NCBI GenBank assembly: GCA_037178625.1
Contig: CM074139.1
Coordinates: forward strand, 2,356,001-2,420,000
DNA length: 64,000 nt
Origin: Skeletonema tropicum
Taxonomy: Eukaryota; Bacillariophyta; Thalassiosirophyceae; Thalassiosirales; Thalassiosiraceae
Direction of reading: 5' to 3'
The notes under the pieces were generated by a model. The model saw nothing but the letters and a program-made list of their open reading frames with translations. It ran no database searches and was not told the DNA's origin. The position numbers and the translations under genes were made by a program. Below are positions 23,452 through 34,823 of the stretch, one piece after another. How positions within the stretch are numbered: the first letter of the stretch is position 1; each line of letters starts with the position of its first letter.

Positions 23452-23880
23452 TCTTCCAACAACAAACCATAGTCTGTGAAGCCGTTCAATATCATCAGGT
23501 GTGCTGATTGATCATACGATTATAAAATATAGTAATAGCTCACAATCTTTCTTATTCTCAATTGAATTGACGACAGCAATGACTCTGTACTGAGAGTGTC
23601 AGATGGAGGATAGAGAGGATAGCATGATAGGATGATGGCATAAGAGGTCGCAGAGGTATTTGATTATCGTAGGAAAGTACAGAGGCAAGCGCGGTCTCTC
23701 GATCGAGCGTGACAATTGGCAGGTGATACTTGCTTTCTTGGGCCTAGGAAAAGATAGCCATCTCAAAAGTCCGCGAGCATCAAAAGTCCGCGAAGCAAGA
23801 GCCCCGAAAACTGTATTTGATTTCTTCATGAGCAAAGCTCTAGCTGACTACGTAGCACTCACTACGCTTTAACCCTTGCC
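22284..23880. repeat. Duplicated 3' half of the ATPase gene, second unit
   Basis: Direct repeat of 18765-20330, offset about 3.5 kb, covering the last two exons, the intron between them and the 3' flank. The left breakpoint is at about 22276; the right one is at about 23880, just before the next gene. Confidence 0.85.
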
Positions 23881-23983
23881 CTACGCCTCCCCTACTTCAT
23901 CGCAGCAAATCCTCAGTCTCAAGGCACCGCTACGACCAATCATCTTCATCCAGCAGCAGTTATAATATCATCAGCATTAAAAA

Positions 23984-25284
23984 ATGGTGAGCGGTGTGGC
24001 AGCCAGCATCCGCTCGTCCCTCGAAAGCACCACGTTCGATCTCGCCGGCCACGACGCCACCTCCATCCAATCCATCACACACGATGCCTTCTCCACCCCC
24101 TTCCCCCCACTCGATCAAATGATCCGAATCACCTTCGTCGTCGGCGCGGGCAAATTATCTCGGCAGAAGTACGATGCCAAGGCCATGCAGATTTTGACGG
24201 CGGCTCTACGAGAATTGGAGTACGTGGAAGATCGGGGGGCGGGATGCTCGTTGGATTGTGCGGGGTGTTTCAAGACGCAGCATGATACGGGCAAGAATTT
24301 GTTCACGGTGGTGGTCTTTCCGAAACTTAGTGCGTCAAATAATGCATCTAATAATGCTAACGGTGGTGAAAATGAAGAGGATGAACCTCTCTTACCCACC
24401 AACAGTCCGGGATACAAAATTGCAGTCTGTTCGATATCCACTTTTCAATCTCTCCTCTCCTCACAATGTCCGACGTATGCTCAAAAAAGAAAGTGTATGG
24501 AATGTATCGAGGGGCTGATGGAATTACTGCAATCTATGGAAGACAAATTGATGGGTGGTCATCCATTGGATTCAGCAGAACAATCACTCTATGATGAAAT
24601 GGGCGAACTGAAAGAAAAGTTGGCATACACTCAAAAAGAGGCGGCCAAGCATGTCGATGAGGGCTTGTTGACCGTCCAAGAAAAGGAAATGCTCGTTGAA
24701 ATGAATCAAAAGCGTATTTCTGCATTGACAAAGCAGAAGAGTTCGGCAGCTGTTGCTGAAAAACTGAAAAAGGCTCTTGCGAGAAAAGAACGCTTGCAAA
24801 GCCTCTCTGATGAAAAGTTATCATCGTTATCAAGTTATCCTCCTCCGTTACGTCACGAGGCAAAAATAACGCCACTGAGAAAGAAATTACTACCGTTGCT
24901 AGCATTAGAGGGAAAAGCAAAAGGGTGGCTTTCTTAACATTGGCAGAAACCAAGGCATTGACTGAAAAAGAAGAGATTGAAAGCGAAATCGAGCATTTAG
25001 AAGAGGCGAGTTACGGTTGGTTTGAAGAAGAAGATGCGTTCGAAGAGCGTCTGCAGAAGAGTAGAGACAAGTTTAATGCAAAGTATGCCAAAAAGGTGGT
25101 GGAAAAGCATCGGGGAAAAAGACTTCTGCTGCCGGGAGGATCTGGTGGCGGAGGAGGAAAAAGTGTGAATAATTGGGTATTGCCTGGTCAGAAACAAAAG
25201 GGCGGCTGGGATACTTCAGGCGGAAAGAAGAGCTCATCAAAAGGGAAAGGTGGATCTGTAGTTTTCCGCAATGATGCTGGATGA
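23984..25284 (+). CDS. Conserved coiled-coil protein of unknown function
   Basis: The frame from 23984 gives an N-terminal globular part with [20 protein letters not shown] and a Cys-containing block ([18 protein letters not shown]). From about residue 165 it becomes a long charged coiled coil ([15 protein letters not shown]), followed by a Gly/Ser/Lys-rich C-terminus with [13 protein letters not shown]. At about 24905-24925, in an A/G-rich run, the frame changes by one base and coding continues without loss ([20 protein letters not shown]) to 25284. I recall similar FVVG.GK..R..YD / QHDTGKNL proteins across eukaryotes but cannot name the family, so no function is given. No signal peptide or membrane segment. 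The start is chosen as the first ATG after the duplicated unit. Confidence 0.6.
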
Positions 25285-25468
25285 TAGTTCCAGTGATGAG
25301 GATTAGGTCTGGATATGCTAAGAAATGAATGTCCTAACCTATCTCTTACTCTTTTCTTCCTATCGATCGTAACCAGCATTCTCCTAAATGATCACTTGTT
25401 CTACAAAAAAGAGTTCATTGCTTTGTGAATCATGATTCAAAAGCACTCTCTATCTACCTCATCTCGGG

Positions 25469-27025
25469 TCAAACAGCTGCCTCCAACTCTTCAATCTTCC
25501 GCTTCCTACTCGTAGCCAACTGTCCACACGCAGCACTCTCATCATCACCTCTAGTTCCACGAACATGAGCATACACACCCAACTCCTGAAGTCTCTTTTG
25601 GAAACTTATACACACGTTCCATCGACGGTTTACGAAATAATGACATGGCTGTTGTTCCACCTCCTCCTCCTCCACCAATATCATTGTACGGGATGAGATT
25701 GCATACGATATTACATTTGGATACTTGTCTTGTGATTTCTGAAACAAAGTCGGCCAGTTCCTCCGCCTCTCGTATAGGAGTCGTTCACTCCATTCAATCA
25801 ATGCAATTTCTATCATTGCAGTTCGCAAATTCCTACTTTGGAGTGTTTCAATGAAACCCTGTCGCAATTGAACCATTGTATACTTTGTAGTAGGGACCAA
25901 CTGTTTCCTCAATTCATCGTTTACGGCATGCACCGACCAGGCAAGGACGCATTTACTATCCACAAACTCATGAAATGCCTGTGGAGTCGGTGCAACAGTG
26001 GACACGGTTACACGTGAAGCAGAGAGATGGAATAGTTCGTTACGGGTTAGAATGTTGATGGCTCCACGAACTGATGCTGCATTGTCCGCTGGTTCACCCA
26101 TACCCATGAATACAACATTTGTAATTGGAGGTAGTGGAACTATCCGGAACTTCTGTCCCATCCGACTGAAAGCAGTGGTTGATTGCTAGTAGTAGTAGTA
26201 GTAGTACTCAATCGGACAATCTTTTGAGCAAAGAACATTTGCACCAATATTTCATCTGTAGTGAGTGATCGTAATTTCCCCATTTTACCAGTTGCACAGA
26301 ATGTGCATCCCTGACGGCAACCTACTTGGGAACTGATGCAAACTGTTGTTCGACCCTTGCCTCTGCTGTTGTTGTACTTTGCATTATTACTAGTAGTATT
26401 TGTACCAAAATGGAATTAATACTGTTTCAACTTCATATCCATCCACTAACCGTAATAATAACTTTGTGGTACCATCGGAAGAAGGTGAGATGTGAACCAA
26501 TGTCGCCAAGCCGTTTTCAATGGTATTCCCACAGTGAGAATGAAGAGACGATAAGATGTTGAGAGTGGATGATCCAAGTGGTTGTGATTGTCGTGGAGTT
26601 GGTATGACTTGTTTTTTGAGTGCTTCTTTATCTGCGTATTCGTTCCAATACTGAACATGTTGTTGTTGTTGTTTTGATAATGATGATGGGTCAACATCAT
26701 CTGGAGTGAATAAATAATATGGGTCTACACCTAGCTTGAGACAGTCCCAAGTGATTTGAGAGCGACCCAATCCTTTCAATGTCTCTGATAGCTCTTCAAG
26801 AGTCATGGACAAAGCTGTCCTCTGCGTGGGCGTGGTAGCAGCGGAGTTGTTGGAGTTTGCTTCAACTTCCACATCACCTTGATGTACCAACGGTGTCGAC
26901 GCCTCCAGCTCGATGCTTGTCGCATAATGTTTAAGCGACACCAGCCGAGGAGGTGGAACTCTCGCAAACCCATGGCATGACGCCACTGCAGCAGCGACTA
27001 TTAATATGGATCCTTTTTGCCCCAT
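25469..27025 (-). CDS. RlmN/Cfr-like radical SAM enzyme, probably plastid-targeted
   Basis: From 27025 downward: a hydrophobic leader ending ASCHGFARV (resembling the diatom plastid A-F cleavage motif), then a helical N-terminal domain ([18 protein letters not shown]). The radical SAM core has [11 protein letters not shown] and the CRQGCTFC cluster (C-x3-C-x2-C), followed by [17 protein letters not shown]. Then come [27 protein letters not shown] and [16 protein letters not shown], all hallmarks of RlmN-type 23S rRNA/tRNA C2-adenosine methyltransferases. The gene likely modifies organelle rRNA or tRNA. The frame changes by one base near 26395, 26165, twice around 25790-25805, and near 25605. 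Since every catalytic block is preserved, these look like sequencing indels. Some relatives act outside rRNA, so the substrate is not fixed. Confidence 0.75.
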
Positions 27026-27362
27026 TGTCGATTGATTGGTACAATAGCCAGCTTCTTTTTGGATTAATGGTGCGTGAGACTTCAGACTTCAGATAAACTT
27101 CAAAAAGCGCAATATGTAGTACTACTAATTCCCACGTATCATCGCTGTTTGGACGTATTATTATTAGAGATTTCTTCTGGCTTCGCCAATCACCATCTAC
27201 ATACCGGGCAAGCAAGTGAAGCAAGTCCACTGGCACAACACCAGCTGCAGCTTGCTTTACTTATTTTACAGTGAACAATGAGAAAGAGAAGTGCCTTCAT
27301 TACACCACACTCGCAGCAAGTCAGGGCTAAGGTAAGCTAAGTCGTGCGGTGCATTGAGAAAT

Positions 27363-27790
27363 ATGTTTATGGATGCTGAAAGGGCTAGTAAATGGGATCT
27401 GAAAGAATCTTTCATCCTTTTGAAAGACTACGCTGGAAAGAGCTTAGATAGCTTAGAAGACGCTCATGCCGTGCACAACTTTTCGTTTGCATCATACTTC
27501 TTAGGAATGGATTGTTATGAAGGGATTATGGGCATTCCTGGGCATAGTCCCATCCCAACGTTTTTGTTCCGGGGACGTATAGCGGTAGAGGGTTTGCCAG
27601 TGAACACGAAAGACATCATGATCAGGTCCATATCAACCGTAGAGGACGCGGCAAAGAGTCACTCTGCGCAAATTGCAGGAAGGAGGCAGGATTCCCTTCA
27701 TTCAAGCGATTTAGGCAGTGCTTAGGAGTTTGGTACTGTGGAAAGGAATGCCAAGTCCAACACTGGAAGGCTGGTCCGTCACAAGATTGA
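27363..27790 (+). CDS. MYND-type zinc finger protein
   Basis: The N-terminal 95 residues (from the ATG at 27363) are helical, Sel1/TPR-like in flavour, with HNFSFASYFLGMDCYEG and SPIPTFLFRGRIAVEG. Around 27645-27660 the frame shifts and coding continues as LCANCRKEAGF, FRQCLGVWYCGKECQVQHWK, which is a MYND finger (C-x2-C ... C-x-xx-YC..eCQ..hWk). The product ends GPSQD, so the last His/Cys ligand of a standard MYND finger is missing. MYND domains mediate protein-protein contacts. Many short MYND proteins occur in diatom genomes. One frame change plus the truncated finger leave it open whether the gene is functional. Confidence 0.55.
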
Positions 27791-28633
27791 CTGCGTCAAT
27801 AGAAACAAATGACGATGCAAAGCAAATACAAATACATGCACGATGATGATTACTACTAAATAATATGTACATGCCGGTTGCAATACAAATAGTCTTCTTC
27901 TCTTCCAAACTCCTACAATTGTAGCTCCCCCGGTATTGCGTTGGGGTTGTCAATTTCCATCAGCAAGAGTATCACGAAGTATAAGTACTACTTCACGTCT
28001 TAAGAATACGAAACAAGACCTGAACATGTCATCAAAATTGATGGTAGACGTTCAAACAACAAACTATCTATCAGCTGCTTTGTAACGAGTTCAAGAAGTT
28101 CACAGCTTCTTCGATTCATGATGAGGCTTTATTTTGAGGGAAAAGCCTATGTAATCGTCAATTGAGTCTGCTTCACGTCTCAGAATACGAAACAGGGTCA
28201 ATGGCCGATGACGAATGTTGGATTTTGCTTCAATTTCTCCGCGTTAGTATTGTACCTATCTTTTAAGCCTCACCTCAAACTACTTACCATTGGCCTTACT
28301 TTGGTAACCTATATAATTGACAAGATAATGCATTTACAGAAAAGTTGCTTGGCTGATATTGGCCATACCAGTTCAAGTTCAAGGAAGGGGATTTCTGCTA
28401 TCAACATATACCAGTCACATTTGTTGATGCGCAGGCCTTTTCCTCTTGTACCAGCTGCTTTGTGACGAGCTCTTTCCCCATGATCAAACATAATCCTACA
28501 AGCCATATTATCATCTGCTGACGCCTGCTGCCCACTTGTTCATCGAAAATCCAGATTAATTGGATTGCTGCTACGCTTGCTCAGTTCGTACACCTTTGAC
28601 TCACATCTCACATCTGAAAAATATCAACAGGAC
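27791..28633. other. Intergenic, with a 5' stub of the short repeated family
   Basis: At 28027 the sequence atgtcatcaaaattga followed by tggtagac reproduces the start of the gene family at 28634 and 30122, preceded by the same upstream block (acttcacgtcttaagaatacg). The frame stops after about 20 codons. The stretch 28090-28630 is repeated at 29640-30110. Confidence 0.5.
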
Positions 28634-29073
28634 ATGAACATGGCGTCAGAATTGATCGTAGACTACCCACTCAGACGCAACCTTGGGCATGTGCGATTTG
28701 CCGAAACAGCGCAGCTTTACATTGTTCATAGGCACGAGGGCAAGAACGAGCTGTGGTACACCGACGCAGAATACAACGCAATGACACGAAGCATTATTCA
28801 AGACGTCCTCCAAGCTCGTGCAAGTGATTGGGCATCCGAAGAAGATAGAGGCTCCTGGATTGGTATTGCTCATCTACTCACACCTGCCTCCGCGCTCGAG
28901 GTGCAGGCTTGCAGACGTCGATGCGTACGTGCAGTTCTCGCAGAGCAGGCAAGACAAGGGCCGTCTGAATGTTTGAGGTCTGAGGGTATTGCATCTTGCC
29001 TCGTCAGTCCGAGACAAGGAAGGCCGTATTGAGAGCAAGGAAGCTTGGTAAGCTTCACCAATATTCCATTTGA
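28634..29073 (+). CDS. Short diatom-type family protein, copy 1
   Basis: From the ATG at 28634 the product has VRFAETAQLYIVHRHEGKN, LWYTDAEYNAM, a helical DVLQARASDWASEE stretch, SWIGIAHLLTPASALEVQ and VRAVLAEQARQ. In this copy the frame is lost near 29005 through one base; the natural end, ETRKAVLRARKLGKLHQYSI, lies in another frame and stops at 29073. Similar short proteins with LWYT..EY..M and a basic C-terminal helix form a large uncharacterised family in diatoms; I know no function. No signal peptide. The tandem neighbour at 30122-30591 has the correct 3' frame but is broken elsewhere. Confidence 0.5.
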
Positions 29074-30121
29074 GAATACACAGGACAATCTTTTCAAGGG
29101 TCGAGTGGATTATACTTATGCTGGTTGTACTTTGGACTCGTTGGTGTCTGCTACCATACTTATCACTGATTCCAACTGCTGCAGAGTACAAACATTTTTG
29201 CGATCTCGCATTTTTGTGGTTTTGTTAGGACTAGTAGGCCGATTAAGCATCCTGAAAGCTACCATCATTTCTGGCTCTTCAGCACTCTAGAGAGGGTGAG
29301 TGTTACGGATGGCATCATCGGTAGATAAGAAGTAGATAAGAACTTAGGTAGATATAGATAGATAGATTGTGTTAGTAACTACTCTCTCTCTCTAGAGAAA
29401 CACTCTCTAGAGAGGGATCGGTAGAGAAAGGAAAATTTAAACAACGAAGGGCTCGGGTTGCTCCCGAAGACGCCCTTGGGGCCTGCTGGGTACGGGTGGT
29501 CAACATAAGTGGATAGAAAACCGATACGAAGGAGATGGAATCTTGCTTGCAATTTTATGGCTCCTTTCGGATGTGCGAACTAGAGAGGGGTTCGCAAAAT
29601 GAGTTCGCACATCTGAACAGAATCATTTTTCTGGATTCATACAGCTTCTCCGATTCATGAAGAGGCTTTATTTTCAGGGAAAGGCTTAGCATGCCCGCCG
29701 ATGACAAATGTTGTATTTTGATTTTGCTTCAATTTGAGTATTGTACCTATCTTAGGCCTCAACCTTGTATTTATAGGCCTTACATTGGAATCCTTATTTA
29801 CAGGATATTGCTTGGCTGGTATCGGCCATACTTACTTATGTGAACTGTAAGGGTATCTCCGTGACAGTCACATCTGTTGAAGACAGCTGCCCTCTTCCTC
29901 TTGTAGCAGCTGCTTTGTAACGAGTTCTTTCCCCTTCCCCGTGATCAAACATCATAGTCCTACAAGCCACATCTATTGACGCAATGCTGCCCACTTGTTC
30001 ATTCGAAAATTTAGATGAATTGGATTGCTGAATCCAGATGAATTGGATTGCTGCTACGCTTGCTTAGTTCGTGCAGCTTCGACTCACAACTTCATGTCTT
30101 CTCAAAAATACAAAACAGAAC
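29074..30121. other. Spacer between two tandem family copies
   Basis: Non-coding. It contains short GATA and CTCTAGAGAG runs at about 29340-29420. A 12-bp perfect inverted repeat, GATGTGCGAACT / AGTTCGCACATC, lies at 29570-29581 and 29602-29613. From about 29640 the upstream block is shared with copy 1. Confidence 0.5.
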
Positions 30122-30591
30122 ATGATCATGAACATGGCGTCAGAATTGATCGTAGACTTCTCACTCAAACGCAACCATGCGACTGTGCGATTTGCCGAAA
30201 CAGCGCAGCTTTATGTTGTTCCTAGGCACGAGGACAAAAACAAAAGCCAGCTATGGTACACCGACGCAGAATACAACGCAATGAAACGAAACATCAAGCG
30301 AGACGTCCTCCAAGTCCAAGTCCGAGCTCGTGCAAATGACTTGGCGTCCAAAGAAGATAGAGGCTCCTGGATTGGTATTGCTCATCTACTCACACCTGCC
30401 TCCGCGCTCGAGGTGCAGGCTTGCAGGCTTGCAGACGTCGATGCGTACGTGCAGTTCTCGCAGAGCAGGCGAGACAAGGGCCGTCTGAATGTTTGAGGTC
30501 TGAGGGTATTGCTCTTGCCTCGTCAGCCGAGACAAGGAAGGCCGTATTGAGAGCAAGGAAGCTTGGTAAGCTTCACCAATATTCCATTTGA
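30122..30591 (+). CDS. Short diatom-type family protein, copy 2 (8-bp duplication frameshift)
   Basis: Same family as 28634-29073: VRFAETAQLYVVPRHEDKN, LWYTDAEYNAMKRNIKRDV, SWIGIAHLLTPASALEVQA. A direct repeat of gcttgcag at about 30417-30432 adds 8 bp relative to copy 1 and shifts the frame, so the ORF ends early at GRLNV. Without the extra unit, coding would run through QARQGPSECLRSEGIALASS and ETRKAVLRARKLGKLHQYSI to the stop at 30591. The two copies are therefore broken at different places. Function unknown. Confidence 0.5.
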
Positions 30592-31773
30592 GAATACACA
30601 AGCAATCTGAAGGATCGAGAATATTTTAATCGGTGTACTGTAACAGTAACAAAAATAGTGTAACAGACATTTTAGGCTTAACGATATTATATATCATGGT
30701 CCAGTTCTGTAGCTTGACGTTGAAGTGTTCGGCCATTAATTCATCAGTGCTACGCTCACGACCTTATTCCTTCATTCATGCATGCAACAAGTTAAGTCTC
30801 CTGCCTCTCGCCGGATCGGATAAGAATAAGAATCGCTATACATCTCAAGATAGGCATGTATACAGGTGTCAAACGCAAACGCAAATCTCAGTAAGCTCCA
30901 CAGAGAGGCAAAATCATACGAAAGATGCTGATGGATGCACTGCATTTGGTTTGGCGATACGAGGTTTTTGAATCCTCCCCATGTAAATAGAAAAGGTTTG
31001 TGTACCAAATGTAGCTGTTCGTAGAGAGGGTCGCTCAGTCAACTTGAATTTCAGCATGAAGCTTAGCACCTGTGTAAACAGATAAATAGCCTAAAGAGAT
31101 GTTCATCTCGCTGCATTTCTCTCTCTCTAGCTCGGAGACGTTACGCAGATACTAAAGTATGATCCCACGTCCGTCATCGTTAGTTGATGATAAGGCATTG
31201 CGTTTTTCAGATTACTTGAAGATTGCAGTAACTTACACTTACTCAGCTCTACAGCTACAGCGACGCGCAACTGCCCTCTTGTTACATCGTCATATCCAGA
31301 TTACTTCTTGGATTGCAAGCTCGCTCAGCTGATACATACAGCTTTGACTCACTACTTCACGTTTAAGAATACGAAACAGGACCTGAACATGTCATCAAAA
31401 TTGACCGTACACTCATAGGTCTAGCAATTGCTGCCCAGAATTCTATCCATCGAATTCTTACGTCTCAGCCGAAAGAACAATAATAGTATAAATAATCTTC
31501 TTCCGTAATTTTGGATGAATCCAGCGATATTCTGGATAGCACTGGCACACTGACAGTCGCTGTATCTTTGAAGAGGAACCGACCACTGTGTTCCCCGATA
31601 AAGTAAGTATTCTCATTTTCAGATGATGAAAGGGTTTTTCAATGATGATGCGACAGTAATCGTGATTTAGAATTATGTAGAGTGTTTGATTCCGACATGG
31701 ACAATCTTCGCCAATCGGCATCTACAAAGATCCAAAAGATCCACACCAAGCCACACGCACGCAACTGCCCATA
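30592..31773. other. Intergenic, with a second 5' stub of the short family
   Basis: No gene supported. At 31389 atgtcatcaaaattgacc, preceded by acttcacgtttaagaatacg, is another truncated start of the 28-31 kb family and stops after about ten codons. The rest shows no recognisable feature. Confidence 0.45.
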
Positions 31774-32035
31774 CTACAGGGGTCAAAAAACGTGAATTAC
31801 AGAAAAAGTGTCTACATAACGATATTGAGCGAACAGCTAGCATTTTCTGATGTGACAGTGAAAAAGTCATCTTCCCGCCCGAATTTGGTAGGAGTAGCTA
31901 CTGTAGGAATCGTAGTACGTGTACGTAGAAAAACTTTGCAGGCTTATTCTCTCTCCTCCACAAAATGCGGGAAGCATTCCTACAATTTTGTGTACGTAGC
32001 GAAGAGGTGTTAGACACCTTTTTTGACCCCTGTAG
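31774..32035. mobile_element. MITE-like element with CTACAGGGGTCAAAAAA ends
   Basis: The left end (31774) begins CTACAGGGGTCAAAAAACG. The right end, read in reverse from 32035, begins CTACAGGGGTCAAAAAAGG, and both arms are followed within 20-30 bp by GTGTCTA. The 262-bp element has no coding capacity. I see no clear target-site duplication. The CAGGGGTC end is hAT-like, but superfamily assignment is uncertain. It sits 125 bp upstream of the AhpD-like gene. Confidence 0.65.
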
Positions 32036-32160
32036 ACACATGCCTTTAGCTCGATTGATTGATCCATCAGATACGTACATACAGCTACAGGATCCAACGC
32101 TATCAATTGAACTCACACAACGCAAAGCCAATCACATCATAACCACAATAATCCAGAACA

Positions 32161-32832
32161 ATGAGCGAGCGAGACACAATCCTCCCCAACAACTTCAAAC
32201 TATGGTCCTGGAAAACGCTCCTCCGCGATCACACCCGCTTCCTCTCCATGCTCCCCAACTACCTCGCCGCCTACATCGTCCCGGGCTATTCACTCACACC
32301 TGCCACTATTGAATCGGTCATGGTAACAATGAACTCGGTGAATACTTGTCCGTACTGTACGGGGCTGCATGGTCAATTGGCACGAATGGCGGGAGTGGAG
32401 GAACCGGATGCATCGGATCCAGAGGTGGTGTATGCTACGGCATTTGCAAAGGAGTGTGGACGTGGATCGGATGTTTCGTCGGCATATGACACATTAATTT
32501 CGAAAATTGGGGAGAAAAAGGCACAGTCGGTACAAGCACTGTGCTGGGCATTATTATGGGGAAAAACTACCGGAAACACCATCAATAATGCTCGTGACAA
32601 GATCATTAAAAAGTGGGAATGGACACAAGTTACATCAGTCGAATTATTCGTCATGGCGTATTACGGACCATTGTTTTTAGTGATTGGGGTATTGAATAAG
32701 ATTTTGACTGTGGCGCCGAGTATTCCAAAGGTGGTGAGTGCGGGTGTGGGTGCGGTGTTGTGGGTGCCGCAGGCGTTGAATATTGTGCCTTTGGGTGTGG
32801 CGTCGGTTGTTTTGAATGGTGGTGTTGTTTGA
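32161..32832 (+). CDS. AhpD-like (carboxymuconolactone decarboxylase fold) protein
   Basis: Uninterrupted 223-residue frame. The central motif MNSVNTCPYCTGLHG contains the C-x2-C-x3-H signature (Cys63, Cys66, His70) of alkylhydroperoxidase AhpD-like proteins, where the cysteine pair and histidine carry out thiol-based peroxide reduction. The N-terminal part is helical, as in the fold. The C-terminal 60 residues are unusually hydrophobic (YYGPLFLVIGVLNKIL and a Val/Gly-rich end), suggesting membrane association not typical of bacterial AhpD. No signal peptide. Substrate is not deducible: several AhpD-like families lack peroxidase activity. A MITE lies just upstream. Confidence 0.75.
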   Translation: MSERDTILPNNFKLWSWKTLLRDHTRFLSMLPNYLAAYIVPGYSLTPATIESVMVTMNSVNTCPYCTGLHGQLARMAGVEEPDASDPEVVYATAFAKECGRGSDVSSAYDTLISKIGEKKAQSVQALCWALLWGKTTGNTINNARDKIIKKWEWTQVTSVELFVMAYYGPLFLVIGVLNKILTVAPSIPKVVSAGVGAVLWVPQALNIVPLGVASVVLNGGVV

Positions 32833-33210
32833 TGATGATTAGAGAGATATGGATAGATCGATATTGAACGAAGGGTTGTTTGGAAGTGAGCATGCATTCT
32901 GTGATATACGAATTAGAATTATAGGGCTAGAGGTACAAACTCTTATGCTTTCGGACTGAAGGATTGCTTGCAAGATTATGGCAAATCAAATTATGGGAGG
33001 AGATGATTCTAAGTTTAGTTATTCCTAATATCTTGTTTTGTACTTTCTCGTGATAATGATACATACAATTCACCATCTCTTCTTGCTCTTGCAAATACCT
33101 TGTGATGATGCTCAATTCTTGCATACTCCAAGCGTTATTCAGAATATATTGTTGCTTCACTGGAGTCAATCGATATTTACCCAAAAGTTCTACCCCCTTC
33201 CACACCTATT
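32833..33210. other. Convergent 3' region
   Basis: 378 bp between the convergent AhpD-like (+) and GH45 (-) genes. AT-rich 3' flanks; no gene recognised. Confidence 0.4.
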
Positions 33211-34823
33211 CTACTTCTCCAAGCACTGCCTGTAGTTGCTACTCTGCCTCTTACAAATCACATTGCCCAAAGGATCGCAGCACCCACCACGATTCTGAGT
33301 ACAGTCTCCATACAAGGGAATGCAAGTTGAATCGGGCTCGATCCAAGCCTTTCCACTGCAGGAATCGAGACAGTTTGCCGACGATGCATTGCACCAGGAG
33401 CCAGATGTGCAAGTCGAATAATCGTGGCTACAACAGAAATTGCCAGGAGGTTGAGTGGTGGTTGAAGTAGTTGTGGTAGTTCCCGTGGTAGTTCCTGTGG
33501 TAGTTCCCGTGGTAGTTCCAGTGGTTGTTCCTGTGGTGGAAGTAGTCTGTGGAGTCGACGACGTAGAGGTGGTGGTGGATGCACTACTGCTTGTCCCCGT
33601 AAAGAGATTACTTGCACAAGTCTCTGGCATATTACTCTCAGTGGCGTAGGGATGCTCACAATGAAGCTCAGCCAACTCCGCAGGACAGGCCACTTCTTCA
33701 TACACAACCTGAGGATTATCCCACTTGAGACTGTAAAAGTTGTTGCATCCAGCCTTCAATACTGGATCATTGAATAAATCACAGTCACAAAATTCACTTG
33801 GATCTGTAGAATCAATCAACCATCTACCACATGCTGCAAATCCCGCAGCTTCCTCTGGCTCTCGTTGCGAGCAGGTGTTACTTAGGGAGAACTCTGTGAC
33901 GTCAAACCCAGGAGCGGCAATGTCAAAATGAGCCTTGCCATTCGAACATGCATCATTAACTGGAGGGCAAAAGTTTGTACCCTTCAATACTAATGTTGTA
34001 TACAAATCGGTGATTGGAGAGTAGCCAGTCACTTTCCAGCATTTGCCGCAACCGGAAGACATCCAATTGCCTCCTCCTAATGCTTCAGAGATGGCAGCTG
34101 CGCCGTAATAAGTTGCTCCGAATGGATTGCCCGAGGGGGCAACGAACATGGCATTAGAGTGACAGTGGACAGGTTCTGAAGAGTCAAAACCTGTAGGAAC
34201 GAAAGAGCAGGCACACGAACCCCCAGAACAATCCCAGTAGCGAGTCGTGGTGGCAATATTTCCTCCCGTAGGTGGCGTAGGAGGTGGTGGCGGAGATGGA
34301 GGTGGCGGCGTGGGTGGCGTAGGCCCACTCGGATTCCATGTCTCGCACCAGTTACCTCCACATACAGCTTGACAGTTGGATGGACCAACGTTACAATAAT
34401 CACCACCTTGGACATCACCATCGCATGTGGAGGACGCAGCCGTCCCTAACGGCCCCCAGTTGCAGTAGCCAATATCATTTGTGCACCATCTCCCTCCACA
34501 TCCTTCACAGTTGCCTTGCGATTCATTGCAGCTTGTGCCGCCTTGCACGTGGCTGCCGTCGCCTTGAAGCTCACATGTGGAGCTGCTGGCCGTACCTTGA
34601 GGTCCCCTGGAGAGAGAAAGTTAGATGCAGATAAAGAGTGGAGAAGGTCAGTATATCAGTATTGATTATGATGAGTAATTGCGATGATTAGATCGGGGGC
34701 AGGTTGACGTAAGATTAAGATGATTTTTGCTCACCAATTGCAATATCCGCTGGCTGCGCTCACACCAGTACCAGAGATGCCGAAGCTGGCGAGAAAGCTC
34801 GCTGCTGATAACTTGATAATCAT
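33211..34823 (-). CDS. Secreted GH45 endoglucanase-like protein with Cys-rich modules
   Basis: Two exons, 34823-34735 and 34606-33211, phase-2 intron; together 494 residues. The start at 34823 gives a signal peptide (IKLSAASFLASFGISGTGVSA). Two to three Cys-rich modules of the form CNWGP.GTA.S.TC...GG..C follow, then a Pro-rich linker. The GH45 catalytic domain has TRYWDCSGGSCAC and AHFDIAAPGFDV, which hold the two Asp residues expected of the family (nucleophile region YWDC and acid region HFD). A Thr-rich linker with repeated GTTT leads to a final Cys-rich module. GH45 enzymes cut beta-1,4-glucans by inversion. In a diatom the target could be its own wall glucans or environmental polysaccharide. 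The fold also resembles expansins, but both Asp are present, favouring an enzyme. Frame is intact. Confidence 0.85.

Noticed and set aside
29340..29420. GATA and CTCTAGAGAG runs
   Set aside because: Simple repeats common throughout the window; no evidence of function.
33455..33649. Plus-strand Val-rich ORF (VVVPVVVPVV)
   Set aside because: Antisense of the Thr-rich linker of the GH45 gene.
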